This document shows positions 17,326 to 22,693 of a DNA stretch of 29,980 bases, piece after piece. Numbering within the stretch: position 1 is the first letter of the stretch; each line of letters opens with the position of its first letter. The stretch comes from a virus. A program made the position numbers and the translations under genes. The stretch spans positions 1 through 29,980 of IMG/VR virus record IMGVR_UViG_3300030118_001018; one strand, 5' to 3'. The notes below the pieces were generated by a model, which saw only the letters and a program-made list of their open reading frames with translations, made no database searches and was not told the origin of the DNA.

Positions 17326-17342
17326 AAGAGTGTTACAGGTAT

Positions 17343-17564
17343 CTATCTACTAAAGTAACGTCCTGGACGCTGTTTTGCATCCTCTTCTCTACGCTTCCGT
17401 AAATATTCTTTAAATTGTTCTCTATCTGCTCTTAATCCATCCGTTATCCCATACTTTGCTCTTATCCTTCTCATGCTTCTCTTATAGCTATACCTCTCCT
17501 TTGGTGTTAAATCTTTCTCCTCCTTCCCATAGTTAATCTGAAACTCTGCTAACTCAGTTTCCAT
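17343..17564 (-). CDS. Small charged protein, first gene of the late block
   Basis: The 73-residue product is rich in Arg, Lys and Glu, with a helical region TPKERYSYKRSMRRIRAKYG (about residues 20-39) and an Arg-rich tail. An upstream in-frame start at 17621 exists, but the region between contains the palindromic operator candidate. The ATG at 17564 has AAAGGAT about 10 bases upstream, so I prefer it. It is the first gene of the minus-strand block. The function is unknown; binding to nucleic acid is possible from charge alone. Confidence 0.65.
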   Translation of the reverse strand: METELAEFQINYGKEEKDLTPKERYSYKRSMRRIRAKYGITDGLRADREQFKEYLRKRREEDAKQRPGRYFSR

Positions 17565-17583
17565 TGTCTTGTATCCTTTCATA

Positions 17584-17599
17584 TTTACACTTGTGTAAA
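17584..17599. promoter_or_regulatory. Palindromic operator candidate, copy 2
   Basis: TTTACACTTGTGTAAA has perfect 7-base half-sites around TT and is the most symmetrical of four copies. It lies about 20 bases before the first minus-strand gene of the late block, so a repressor bound here could switch the leftward genes. Confidence 0.55.
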
Positions 17600-17621
17600 A
17601 CAACACTTGCCATTTTAGCAA

Positions 17622-18121
17622 ACCATGCTTAGATTAGAGACGTTAAGGAGATTCCTTAGGCAAGAATCTTACAGAGAATTAACTTCAAATAACCTTTAAC
17701 CTTACATACCTTCTCTACCAATATTCTTTCAGCTTACCTCGATAAGCCTCTCTCGTAATAACCCCTTTTTGGGTCTCACGATTAAAGGGGGTTATCGATA
17801 CTGATTCGGCTACTTTTCCCCATAGCCCCCCTGGAAATCCTCTATAAAAAGAAGATTTCTATATATTTGCAACTATTAATGCAACTAAGGGAGGGAAGGG
17901 CCTGGGGCGGTTGGCCTGCATCACATTAAAAATGTGTTCGACTGCTGGACGGTCTGCAATTCAGTCCAGGAGGCCAGCAAGCAGGCAAGCATAAACAAAA
18001 GTAAGCACCCGCCAAAGAATAGCAGAAGATAACTAATGTAAAGTTTTATCAATATCTTATTTGCAGTAATGCAAAGTTATAAGAGGTCGTACAGAATAGA
18101 ACTAATGGCGGCAACACACAA
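17622..18121. other. Structure-rich noncoding divergence region
   Basis: I find no convincing gene between the first leftward gene and the first rightward gene. The stretch holds several inverted repeats. They are ATAACCCC/GGGGTTAT (17758-17795), GAAATC/GATTTC (17834-17859), TTGCA-N8-TGCAA (17867-17884) and a G+C-rich block at 17885-17990 with nested stems. Another is TTGCA-N4-TGCAA at 18061. Promoters for both directions, a structured RNA or a replication origin are all possible. Early transcription of the rightward genes must begin here. Confidence 0.6.
17911..17976 (+). ncRNA. Possible structured RNA, three-way junction
   Basis: An outer stem TGGCCT (17912-17917) / AGGCCA (17971-17976) encloses two hairpins: CACATT/AATGTG (17922-17936, loop AAA) and CTGGAC/GTCCAG (17945-17969). 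The loop of the second begins GGTCTGC, which recurs in the hairpin at 19015-19036. G+C content is well above the surroundings. Whether it acts as RNA or as DNA is unknown. Confidence 0.4.
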
Positions 18122-18130
18122 ACCACGACC
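18122..18130 (+). promoter_or_regulatory. ACCACGACC leader element, copy upstream of DUF2958-like gene
   Basis: The exact 9-mer lies 19 bases before the ATG at 18150, with AGGA between them as ribosome binding site. It recurs at 19061, 19863 and 21453 ahead of other plus-strand starts, with a one-mismatch copy at 21096. This placement is the main reason for choosing 18150 as the gene start. Confidence 0.5.
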
Positions 18131-18149
18131 ACCGCCAGGAATAAAAACA

Positions 18150-18515
18150 ATGGAAACTATTGAGACACAAGAAAGCTTTAAGCTTATGCCTCTTGAGTTA
18201 ATTCAGGAAATGCCCAGGCTATACGAACAGGACGGCAAGGGAGACCAGGCAACAGTACATGCCCACTTGTTTGGGCCTATTGGAGACTTTTATCTAACAG
18301 AGGTAAACAAGGAAGGTACAGAGGCGTTTGGTTGGTCCAGGCTTTCAGGTATGCCTGATTGTGCTGAATTAGGATACATCAGCATCACAGAGCTGAAGGA
18401 GTTATTAAGCAAGTACACAAGCAGGCCTTCTTTATTAACTGTTAAGTACATGGTTGAAAGAGATCTTTACTGGTCTAAATGCACCATAGAAGACGTTAAA
18501 AAGAGGTATAACTAA
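18150..18515 (+). CDS. DUF2958-like protein
   Basis: The 121-residue product matches the DUF2958 pattern. It has an N-terminal LIQEMPRLYEQDGKGDQATV (about residues 17-36) with L-P/M-x-L-Y. Next comes HLFGPIGDFYLTEVNKEG (about 39-56), then GWSR, then CAELGYISITELKELL, and V-E-R-D-L-Y-W near the C-terminus. The family occurs on plasmids and phages and has no established function that I know. An in-frame extension to 18069 exists, but it would translate through the ACCACGACC leader, so the start with AGGA at 18137 is preferred. It is coupled to the next gene by a one-base overlap. Confidence 0.75.
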   Translation: METIETQESFKLMPLELIQEMPRLYEQDGKGDQATVHAHLFGPIGDFYLTEVNKEGTEAFGWSRLSGMPDCAELGYISITELKELLSKYTSRPSLLTVKYMVERDLYWSKCTIEDVKKRYN

Positions 18516-18658
18516 TGACTCCTACAGATACAGCTTGTCTTTTAATAGACAAGCTTAATCAACTAGACAAAAAGTATCTAGTTAAGACATTAGTTAGTTA
18601 TTTAAATCAGGCACAACGGGAAGAGATCCTGGACGATTTAAAAAGGGAGGTTTTCTAA
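18515..18658 (+). CDS. Small helical protein, 47 residues
   Basis: The product, MTPTDTACLLIDKLNQLDKK and onwards, is a two-helix-like peptide ending LDDLKREVF. It overlaps the previous stop by one base and ends directly before the next ATG. GGGAGG inside its 3' end serves the downstream gene. The function is unknown. It is too short for most callers but fits the tightly packed early operon. Confidence 0.65.
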   Translation: MTPTDTACLLIDKLNQLDKKYLVKTLVSYLNQAQREEILDDLKREVF

Positions 18659-19003
18659 ATGGTTAATACATTTACTTTTCACCATGACGGAGGTCATGGA
18701 TATTTAGAGGTTTCTTTAGACCTCCTTAAATACTTAGGAATTGATCAACATGTGTCTGGTTATTCTTACTTGCATGATAAGCGGGTTTATTTAGAGGAAG
18801 ACATGGACGCTAGTCTGTTTATTTATGCTTATGAGGCAATAGAAAAACAGAAACCGCACCTTATTAACAGATATTGGGACGGTTTAGCACCATGTAGAAA
18901 TTACGATAGATACCCTTCAACAAGTACGGACAGTTTTAACGAAACAATGCAATTAATTAATCATTACAAAATGATTATTAAGAGCAATTTAGTTAAGTCT
19001 TAA
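18659..19003 (+). CDS. Conserved phage/plasmid accessory protein, function unknown
   Basis: The 114-residue product starts with FTFHHDGGHGYLEVSLDLLK (about residues 4-23), then a Gly-Tyr-Ser-Tyr segment and YLEEDMDASLFI (about 44-55). I recall small proteins with H-D-G-G-H-G-W/Y-L-E-V and Y-L-E-E-D-x-D-A signatures on plasmids and phages, often near other accessory genes. I cannot name a function. GGGAGG precedes the start. The gene ends shortly before the tandem-hairpin leader at 19014. Confidence 0.7.
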   Translation: MVNTFTFHHDGGHGYLEVSLDLLKYLGIDQHVSGYSYLHDKRVYLEEDMDASLFIYAYEAIEKQKPHLINRYWDGLAPCRNYDRYPSTSTDSFNETMQLINHYKMIIKSNLVKS

Positions 19004-19013
19004 AGACTCTAGC

Positions 19014-19082
19014 CTGGAAGGTCTGCGGGCCTTCCATGCTGGACTCACCAGCAATTAACAACCACGACCAAAGGAAAAACAA
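19014..19082 (+). promoter_or_regulatory. Tandem-hairpin leader with ACCACGACC, copy A
   Basis: Hairpin 1 is TGGAAGG/CCTTCCA (19015-19036). Hairpin 2 is TGCTGG-ACTCA-CCAGCA (19037-19053). After a short spacer comes ACCACGACC (19061-19069), then AAGGA and the ATG at 19083. No T run follows the hairpins, so this is not an intrinsic terminator. RNase III processing or translational control are possible. Confidence 0.55.
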
Positions 19083-19391
19083 ATGAAACACCAGGAAAGA
19101 GAAAAGTTAAGACAGGAAGCTTTAACACTATTTGCAAAAGCTTTACAACTTAGCAAAAAGGCATCTTTTATAGATCCTGATAAGGTAACCGCAGGAGACG
19201 CAATAGGATCATTAGCCGCCAATTATGTTAGATGGGATTGCGAAGAAGCCTTCAATGTCGCTTACAACGTGCTAGAGGAGTGCAACATGCACGACCTCTG
19301 CAAAGATTTAAGCGAAGCATGGAAAGCTGACCAGGTAAAAGCATTTACTAATGTTTTGACAGGCCAGCCAGTACAAAGGAGGGTGAAGTAA
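19083..19391 (+). CDS. Small early protein, function unknown
   Basis: The 102-residue helical protein has a charged N-terminus (KHQEREKLRQEALTLFAKAL, residues 2-21) and a middle rich in Ala, Asp and Cys. The start is fixed by AAGGA 7 bases upstream and by the ACCACGACC leader. Its stop overlaps the next start by one base. AAGGAGGG near its end is the ribosome binding site of that gene. I recognise no family. Confidence 0.7.
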   Translation: MKHQEREKLRQEALTLFAKALQLSKKASFIDPDKVTAGDAIGSLAANYVRWDCEEAFNVAYNVLEECNMHDLCKDLSEAWKADQVKAFTNVLTGQPVQRRVK

Positions 19392-19633
19392 TGAAACCAA
19401 ACAACGCAAGAGACAAGGAAAGCGGCATCTTAATCAGCCGCTACCAGGAGGAAGGATACAACACCAGGGCCGAATATTTAGCCGGCCTTAGAGAAGAATA
19501 CGGCCCAGAAATATTTGACGCTGTTTCGTCTGTAATGCCACCTTCTGAAGACTTTGATGGCCTTATAACAGAATTAGAGAATTATGAGGCAATTATGGAC
19601 ACCGCCAAAGCCATAGAGAGGTGTTTATCATGA
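19391..19633 (+). CDS. Small early protein, function unknown
   Basis: The 80-residue acidic protein contains SGILISRYQEEGYNTRAEYL (about residues 11-30) and a Glu/Asp-rich C-terminal half. It has a strong AAGGAGG ribosome binding site. It is coupled to both neighbours by overlaps (TAATG before, ATGA after). I see no motif that allows a function. Confidence 0.65.
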   Translation: MKPNNARDKESGILISRYQEEGYNTRAEYLAGLREEYGPEIFDAVSSVMPPSEDFDGLITELENYEAIMDTAKAIERCLS

Positions 19634-19812
19634 GTCGTATTACTATAAGCTTTAATACTGATAATGCAGCTTTTGAAGATAATCCTTTTGAAGTAAAAAG
19701 GATTTTAAATAAATTAGCTGAAAGAATTAGTTACGATACACCCGACCAAATTACATTGCTTGATATAAATGGCCGAAATATTGGCCTATGTATTGTAAGT
19801 GATGACGATTGA
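19630..19812 (+). CDS. Small early protein, function unknown
   Basis: The 60-residue product is MSRITISFNTDNAAFEDNPF followed by VKRILNKLAERI and a C-terminal strand LLDINGRNIGLCIVSDD. The strand-helix-strand layout suggests a small alpha/beta fold. The ATG at 19630 is preferred over the ATG at 19621 because GAGAGGTG lies 8-10 bases before it and it makes an ATGA overlap with the preceding stop. Confidence 0.6.
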   Translation: MSRITISFNTDNAAFEDNPFEVKRILNKLAERISYDTPDQITLLDINGRNIGLCIVSDDD

Positions 19813-19820
19813 AGCCAGCC

Positions 19821-19888
19821 CAGGAGGTTTATACCTCCTCTGCTGTACTCATGCAGCATCAAACCACGACCCAAAAGGAGATTTAATC
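19821..19888 (+). promoter_or_regulatory. Tandem-hairpin leader with ACCACGACC, copy B
   Basis: Hairpin 1 is AGGAGGT-TTAT-ACCTCCT (19822-19839). Hairpin 2 is TGCTG/CAGCA (19841-19858) with ACTCA in its loop, as in copy A. ACCACGACC follows at 19863-19871, then AAAAGGAG and the ATG at 19889. Hairpin 1 hides an AGGAGG sequence in its stem. Confidence 0.55.
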
Positions 19889-20158
19889 ATGCCTAGTTTT
19901 TCATTTATGGACATGGACGGCAATTCAAAAGAAATTGACATCAACAAGTTAAATTCTGTTGAAGATGTAGCCACCGAGTTTAAAAAGTTTCGCCAAGAAA
20001 CTAAAAAAGGCAAAAAAGTGTACATCAGTACAAAAGAGGACAAGCTTAAAAGCGTAAAAGTTTACGAGCCAAAAACACAAGCCGAATTAGATGACGAAGC
20101 AAGGCTCGAAAGTCATCTAAATAAAAAAGCAGGCATTTACCAGGAGGAAACTAATTAA
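19889..20158 (+). CDS. Small charged early protein, function unknown
   Basis: The 89-residue product starts MPSFSFMDMDGNSKEIDINK. It continues with KKFRQETKKGKKVYIST and a highly charged helical C-terminus. The frame is open upstream to 19799, but that part reads through the two hairpins and the ACCACGACC element. The ATG at 19889 has AAAAGGAG at the right distance, so I take it as the start. The 3' end holds AGGAGG (20142-20147), which fits a start at 20154. Confidence 0.7.
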   Translation: MPSFSFMDMDGNSKEIDINKLNSVEDVATEFKKFRQETKKGKKVYISTKEDKLKSVKVYEPKTQAELDDEARLESHLNKKAGIYQEETN

Positions 20159-20324
20159 GAAAAAAATACTTGGAGCTGCCCTTATATTTGTGGGCGGCTC
20201 CATTTCTTTACCAGCTTTAATATATTTATTGGTTGGATTTGCCGAACCGGTATTTGTCTTAATTGTTGGATCAATAATTATTTATTCTATTTTTAAAAAA
20301 GATGAAACAAACAACAATGAATGA
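20154..20324 (+). CDS. Two-helix membrane protein with an apparent ATT start
   Basis: The frame from ATT at 20154 encodes 56 residues: a KKKI start, then ILGAALIFVGGS and LPALIYLLVGF (first membrane helix), a short AEPV turn, FVLIVGSIIIYSIF (second helix) and a charged tail KKDETNNNE. No ATG is in frame; the only other candidate is a GTG at 20190 inside helix 1 with no ribosome binding site. AGGAGG lies 6 bases before the ATT. Positive charge before helix 1 and a charged tail are typical of small membrane proteins such as holin or immunity peptides. A 10-pair hairpin (20172-20201) lies in the coding region. Confidence 0.55.
   Translation: MKKKILGAALIFVGGSISLPALIYLLVGFAEPVFVLIVGSIIIYSIFKKDETNNNE
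20172..20201 (+). terminator. Strong hairpin, terminator-like, inside the ATT-start frame
   Basis: GGAGCTGCCC and GGGCGGCTCC form a 10-pair stem (one G-U) with a 10-base loop, followed by ATTTCTTT. It could attenuate transcription downstream of the 89-residue gene or serve as an RNA processing site. The following T run is imperfect. Confidence 0.4.
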
Positions 20325-20496
20325 ACAGCAAAAAACAACTGTTTTATTCAATATTCTTGGAGCATTATGTGAAATTGCTGAACGTGATGCGACTTTTTTC
20401 TTGCCGCAGAATGGTAACGAAATAGATTATCAGGAATCTATTAATTATTTAGCAAAAGAAATTGGCAAAACCGCCAGGAGACTAGAAAGCGAATGA
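20302..20496 (+). CDS. Small early protein, function unknown
   Basis: The frame encodes up to 64 residues, MKQTTMNEQQKTTVLFNILG at the start and YLAKEIGKTARRLESE at the end. It is mostly helical. The alternative ATG at 20317 makes an ATGA overlap with the preceding membrane-protein stop and may be the true start. The stop overlaps the next ATG by four bases, so it is part of the same operon as the first winged-helix gene. I recognise no family. Confidence 0.6.
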   Translation: MKQTTMNEQQKTTVLFNILGALCEIAERDATFFLPQNGNEIDYQESINYLAKEIGKTARRLESE

Positions 20497-20834
20497 TTAA
20501 AGAGCAATACAAGACTTTCGCAAGATTGTTGACTATGCTCCGACAAAACAGCACCGACAGAAGCCGTATAGGTTTATTATCTGTCGAGTGCTTTTTATAT
20601 GTCGCCCAGGAGTCACAAACCATAGCAGAACTAGCTAAGAAAACAGGAGCAAGCCCGGCAACAGTAAATAAAGCTATTTATCCTTTTGTTCCTAAATTAA
20701 ACAAGGCAGGGGAGCTGGTGCAGCCACGCATACCATTATTGAAGCGTAAAAAGCAGGGCAACTTAAGATCTAAGCTTATAATGCTTTCAAAAACAGGTAT
20801 AGAGGTATTACAACTCATCAGAAGTGAGAAGTAA
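20493..20834 (+). CDS. Winged-helix DNA-binding protein, MarR-like (1 of 2)
   Basis: The 113-residue product has a MarR-type layout: LLSVECFLYVAQESQTIAEL (about residues 28-47), a helix-turn-helix with LAKKTGASPATVNKAI (about 47-62), then a wing region with KRKKQGNLRSKLIMLSKTGI (about 83-102). A second protein with the same layout is encoded at 21123. The pair sits just before the integrase, so repressor, antirepressor or excision-control roles are plausible. MarR-type proteins normally bind 16-20 base palindromes, and one such candidate site lies at 20899. The function is inferred. Confidence 0.7.
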   Translation: MIKEQYKTFARLLTMLRQNSTDRSRIGLLSVECFLYVAQESQTIAELAKKTGASPATVNKAIYPFVPKLNKAGELVQPRIPLLKRKKQGNLRSKLIMLSKTGIEVLQLIRSEK

Positions 20835-20898
20835 ACATAAAGTTATATAACAAAGGTTACAAGCTGCTTATTGAAAACCATTCTCAATGATGTGCCAA

Positions 20899-20914
20899 TC
20901 GTCACATGTGTAAA
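20899..20914. promoter_or_regulatory. Palindromic operator candidate, copy 3
   Basis: The core CACATGTG (20903-20910) is followed by TAAA, and the left outer half-site is degenerate. It lies between the two winged-helix genes, a natural place for autoregulation by a repressor. Confidence 0.45.
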
Positions 20915-20964
20915 GCAATTTTGCAAACCAGGTGCTATATCTAATGCTATAACTATTTACGATA

Positions 20965-21162
20965 ATGAAACTACACCATGAACCTACCTTAATTTTATCT
21001 ATTATCATTCCAGACTTTAGTTATGGAATACATTTAAGCGTCTATAGAACTCGCCAAAAACGTAATTTTGGGTTATCGTTCTTTGTATCGAAAGAAACAC
21101 GACCAACACCAAAAGAATACTCATGGATTTACGTCAACTGGCGGCAGCTTTGGATATTTTAG
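20965..21162 (+). CDS. Doubtful small frame before the second winged-helix gene
   Basis: This 65-codon frame starts MKLHHEPTLILSIIIPDFSY and overlaps the second winged-helix gene by 40 bases in another frame. The overlapping end is not protein-like. Its N-terminal 50 residues alternate hydrophobic and polar residues, as in a beta-rich peptide, and it would fill an otherwise empty 288-base gap. There is no clear ribosome binding site. It may be a decayed gene or leader. Confidence 0.25.
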   Translation: MKLHHEPTLILSIIIPDFSYGIHLSVYRTRQKRNFGLSFFVSKETRPTPKEYSWIYVNWRQLWIF

Positions 21163-21443
21163 GATCATTAGACCCTGGAGTATTACCACTGCATCACACA
21201 CAAGTATTTTTATTTATTTCTAGTAAAGATTCTTGTACTTACAGAGAAATAGAACAAAGATTTAATTTGTCTAATGCTGCTGTAAGTCGTATATGCAATG
21301 CCCTTAGTTCAAGTGCAAGACATAGAGGCAACAGTTTAGGCTTAGTAGAAATTTTTATAGACCCAAAAGAAGGCAGAAGGTACAGAGTAAGACTTTCTAA
21401 AAAAGGTAAGTCAATGCAACAAAACCTAGCCAACATAAATTAA
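21123..21443 (+). CDS. Winged-helix DNA-binding protein, MarR-like (2 of 2)
   Basis: The 106-residue product begins MDLRQLAAALDILGSLDPGV and has LHHTQVFLFISSKDSCTYRE (about residues 23-42). The recognition helix NLSNAAVSRICNAL follows (about 48-61), then the wing IFIDPKEGRRYRVRLSKKGK. The layout matches the protein at 20493 element by element, including the L-S-K-x-G after the wing, so the two are probably paralogues. It lies directly before the integrase with a short gap. A one-mismatch copy of the ACCACGACC element (21096-21104) precedes its start. Confidence 0.75.
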   Translation: MDLRQLAAALDILGSLDPGVLPLHHTQVFLFISSKDSCTYREIEQRFNLSNAAVSRICNALSSSARHRGNSLGLVEIFIDPKEGRRYRVRLSKKGKSMQQNLANIN

Positions 21444-21452
21444 CCACCCATT

Positions 21453-21461
21453 ACCACGACC
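21453..21461 (+). promoter_or_regulatory. ACCACGACC leader element before the integrase
   Basis: An exact copy of the 9-mer ends 5 bases before the integrase ATG, closer than in the other copies and with no purine-rich ribosome binding site between. No hairpins precede it. If the element itself assists translation, this is the gene where that would matter most. Confidence 0.45.
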
Positions 21462-21466
21462 AAATC

Positions 21467-22531
21467 ATGTCTATCAGAAAAAACCCTCACAAAAAGGGTT
21501 GGATTGCTGACTTTAAAATTAATGGCAGAAGAATCCAATTAAAAGCAGCTACTAAAGAGTTAGTTATACAAAAGCAGGCAGAAGCATACAAAAATGCAGA
21601 CAGTTTGCAGCCGGCAAGACGTAGATCAGGAGATATGTTTACGTTATCCCAGGCATTTGACCTTAGTTACAACCTTAGATGGAAGCACAAGGCATGTGGA
21701 TACAACGCTGAAAACTATGGCATGCAAGTATTAAAGTTTTTTGGTGGTCATCATCCTGTTGCATGGATACAAGCAAAAGATATACATAGCATGCGAGAGC
21801 ATTTTCTTAATTTAGGAAATAAACCTGGAACAGTTAATTGGAAGGCAAGTACATTGCGTTGCATGATAGTAGATAGCCATGAAATGGGATATATAAAAGA
21901 ATTGCCTAATTTTCCAAAAAGATTGCCTATGAACAATACAAAAGAAAGAGTATTTAGCAGGGAAGAAGAACAATTATTTGTAAATTATTTTTATTCAATA
22001 CATAAACCAAAATTAGCTCATAAATTTGTATTTTTGATAGAGCAAGGCTGTAGATATTCAGAAGCAGAACGCATGATGGGCAGAGAAGTAGATATTTATA
22101 AGAAAAGAGTGTTATATCCTAAAACAAAAAATGCAGCCGCTAGGACAGTGCCATTAACAAATGCTGCATTAAATGCTATTGCTCCTTACATGCCAACCAT
22201 AAGTACGGCAAAAGTATGGGGAATGAAATACAAAGAATGGCAGCATCAATTTGACATGGCTAAAAATGCAGTTGGATTAGCTAACGATAAATTGTTAACA
22301 ACACATTGCACCAGGCATACATGTGCCACAAGATTAACAGCTCAGGGAGTAAGTTTGATCCAGGTAATGCAATGGGGTGGTTGGAAATCATTGCAGGCGG
22401 TACAAAGATATGCTCATGTTGACATAACACAATTAACAACTGTTGCTGAAAAGATGAATAATACTCAGTGTGGACTAATGTTAGGTGAGAATAAGTTGCA
22501 CATAACTGATGCAACCGACATGCAACTTTAA
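21467..22531 (+). CDS. int: Site-specific tyrosine recombinase (integrase)
   Basis: The 354-residue product has a basic N-terminal arm-binding region (IRKNPHKKGWIADFKINGRR, residues 3-22) and a core-binding domain (about 55-150). The catalytic domain has box I EQGCRYSEA (R196), HCTRHTCATRL (H280, R283), WGGWKS (W306 in the His/Trp position) and the nucleophile Y315 in VQRYAHV. The set is complete, so it is likely active. It inserts the phage genome at a host site. The location immediately upstream of the RNA polymerase is the same as in T7-like cyanophages and pelagiphages that carry integrases. Confidence 0.96.
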   Translation: MSIRKNPHKKGWIADFKINGRRIQLKAATKELVIQKQAEAYKNADSLQPARRRSGDMFTLSQAFDLSYNLRWKHKACGYNAENYGMQVLKFFGGHHPVAWIQAKDIHSMREHFLNLGNKPGTVNWKASTLRCMIVDSHEMGYIKELPNFPKRLPMNNTKERVFSREEEQLFVNYFYSIHKPKLAHKFVFLIEQGCRYSEAERMMGREVDIYKKRVLYPKTKNAAARTVPLTNAALNAIAPYMPTISTAKVWGMKYKEWQHQFDMAKNAVGLANDKLLTTHCTRHTCATRLTAQGVSLIQVMQWGGWKSLQAVQRYAHVDITQLTTVAEKMNNTQCGLMLGENKLHITDATDMQL

Positions 22532-22693
22532 GCAAATGCCTAGTCTAGGAGTGAATCTTGATCACATTGCAAAAGTGATCTATTCTTGATTACAAGGCCG
22601 TAGAGCAAATAAAAACAAGTCACTAACAGTAATCTTTACTTGCATTACAGAACCGTATAGCTCACAATATGGAGGACACACATAAGTTGCAAA
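22532..22693 (+). promoter_or_regulatory. Integrase-to-polymerase gap, possible attP or terminator
   Basis: The gap holds the small palindrome CCTAGTCTAGG (22539-22549) and the hairpin GATCAC/GTGATC (22560-22580). GGAGG lies at 22671, just before the polymerase. In related phages the attachment site is next to the integrase, often a tRNA gene fragment. I searched for a tRNA T-arm here and found none, so attP is not located. Confidence 0.35.

Noticed and set aside
16989-17327. A 112-codon plus-strand frame opposite the tiny basic genes
   Set aside because: Its product is Ser, Phe, Leu and Cys-rich without order, the typical mirror of Lys/Arg-rich genes on the other strand. Three coupled genes with a recognisable member lie opposite.
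17885-17990. tRNA gene or tRNA-derived attP, prompted by GTTCGACT
   Set aside because: No T-stem or acceptor pairing can be drawn around this word and no anticodon arm is visible.
22532-22693. attP core as a copy of a host tRNA end
   Set aside because: Related phages carry one near the integrase, but I could not see a T-arm or CCA-end pattern. A host genome comparison would be needed.
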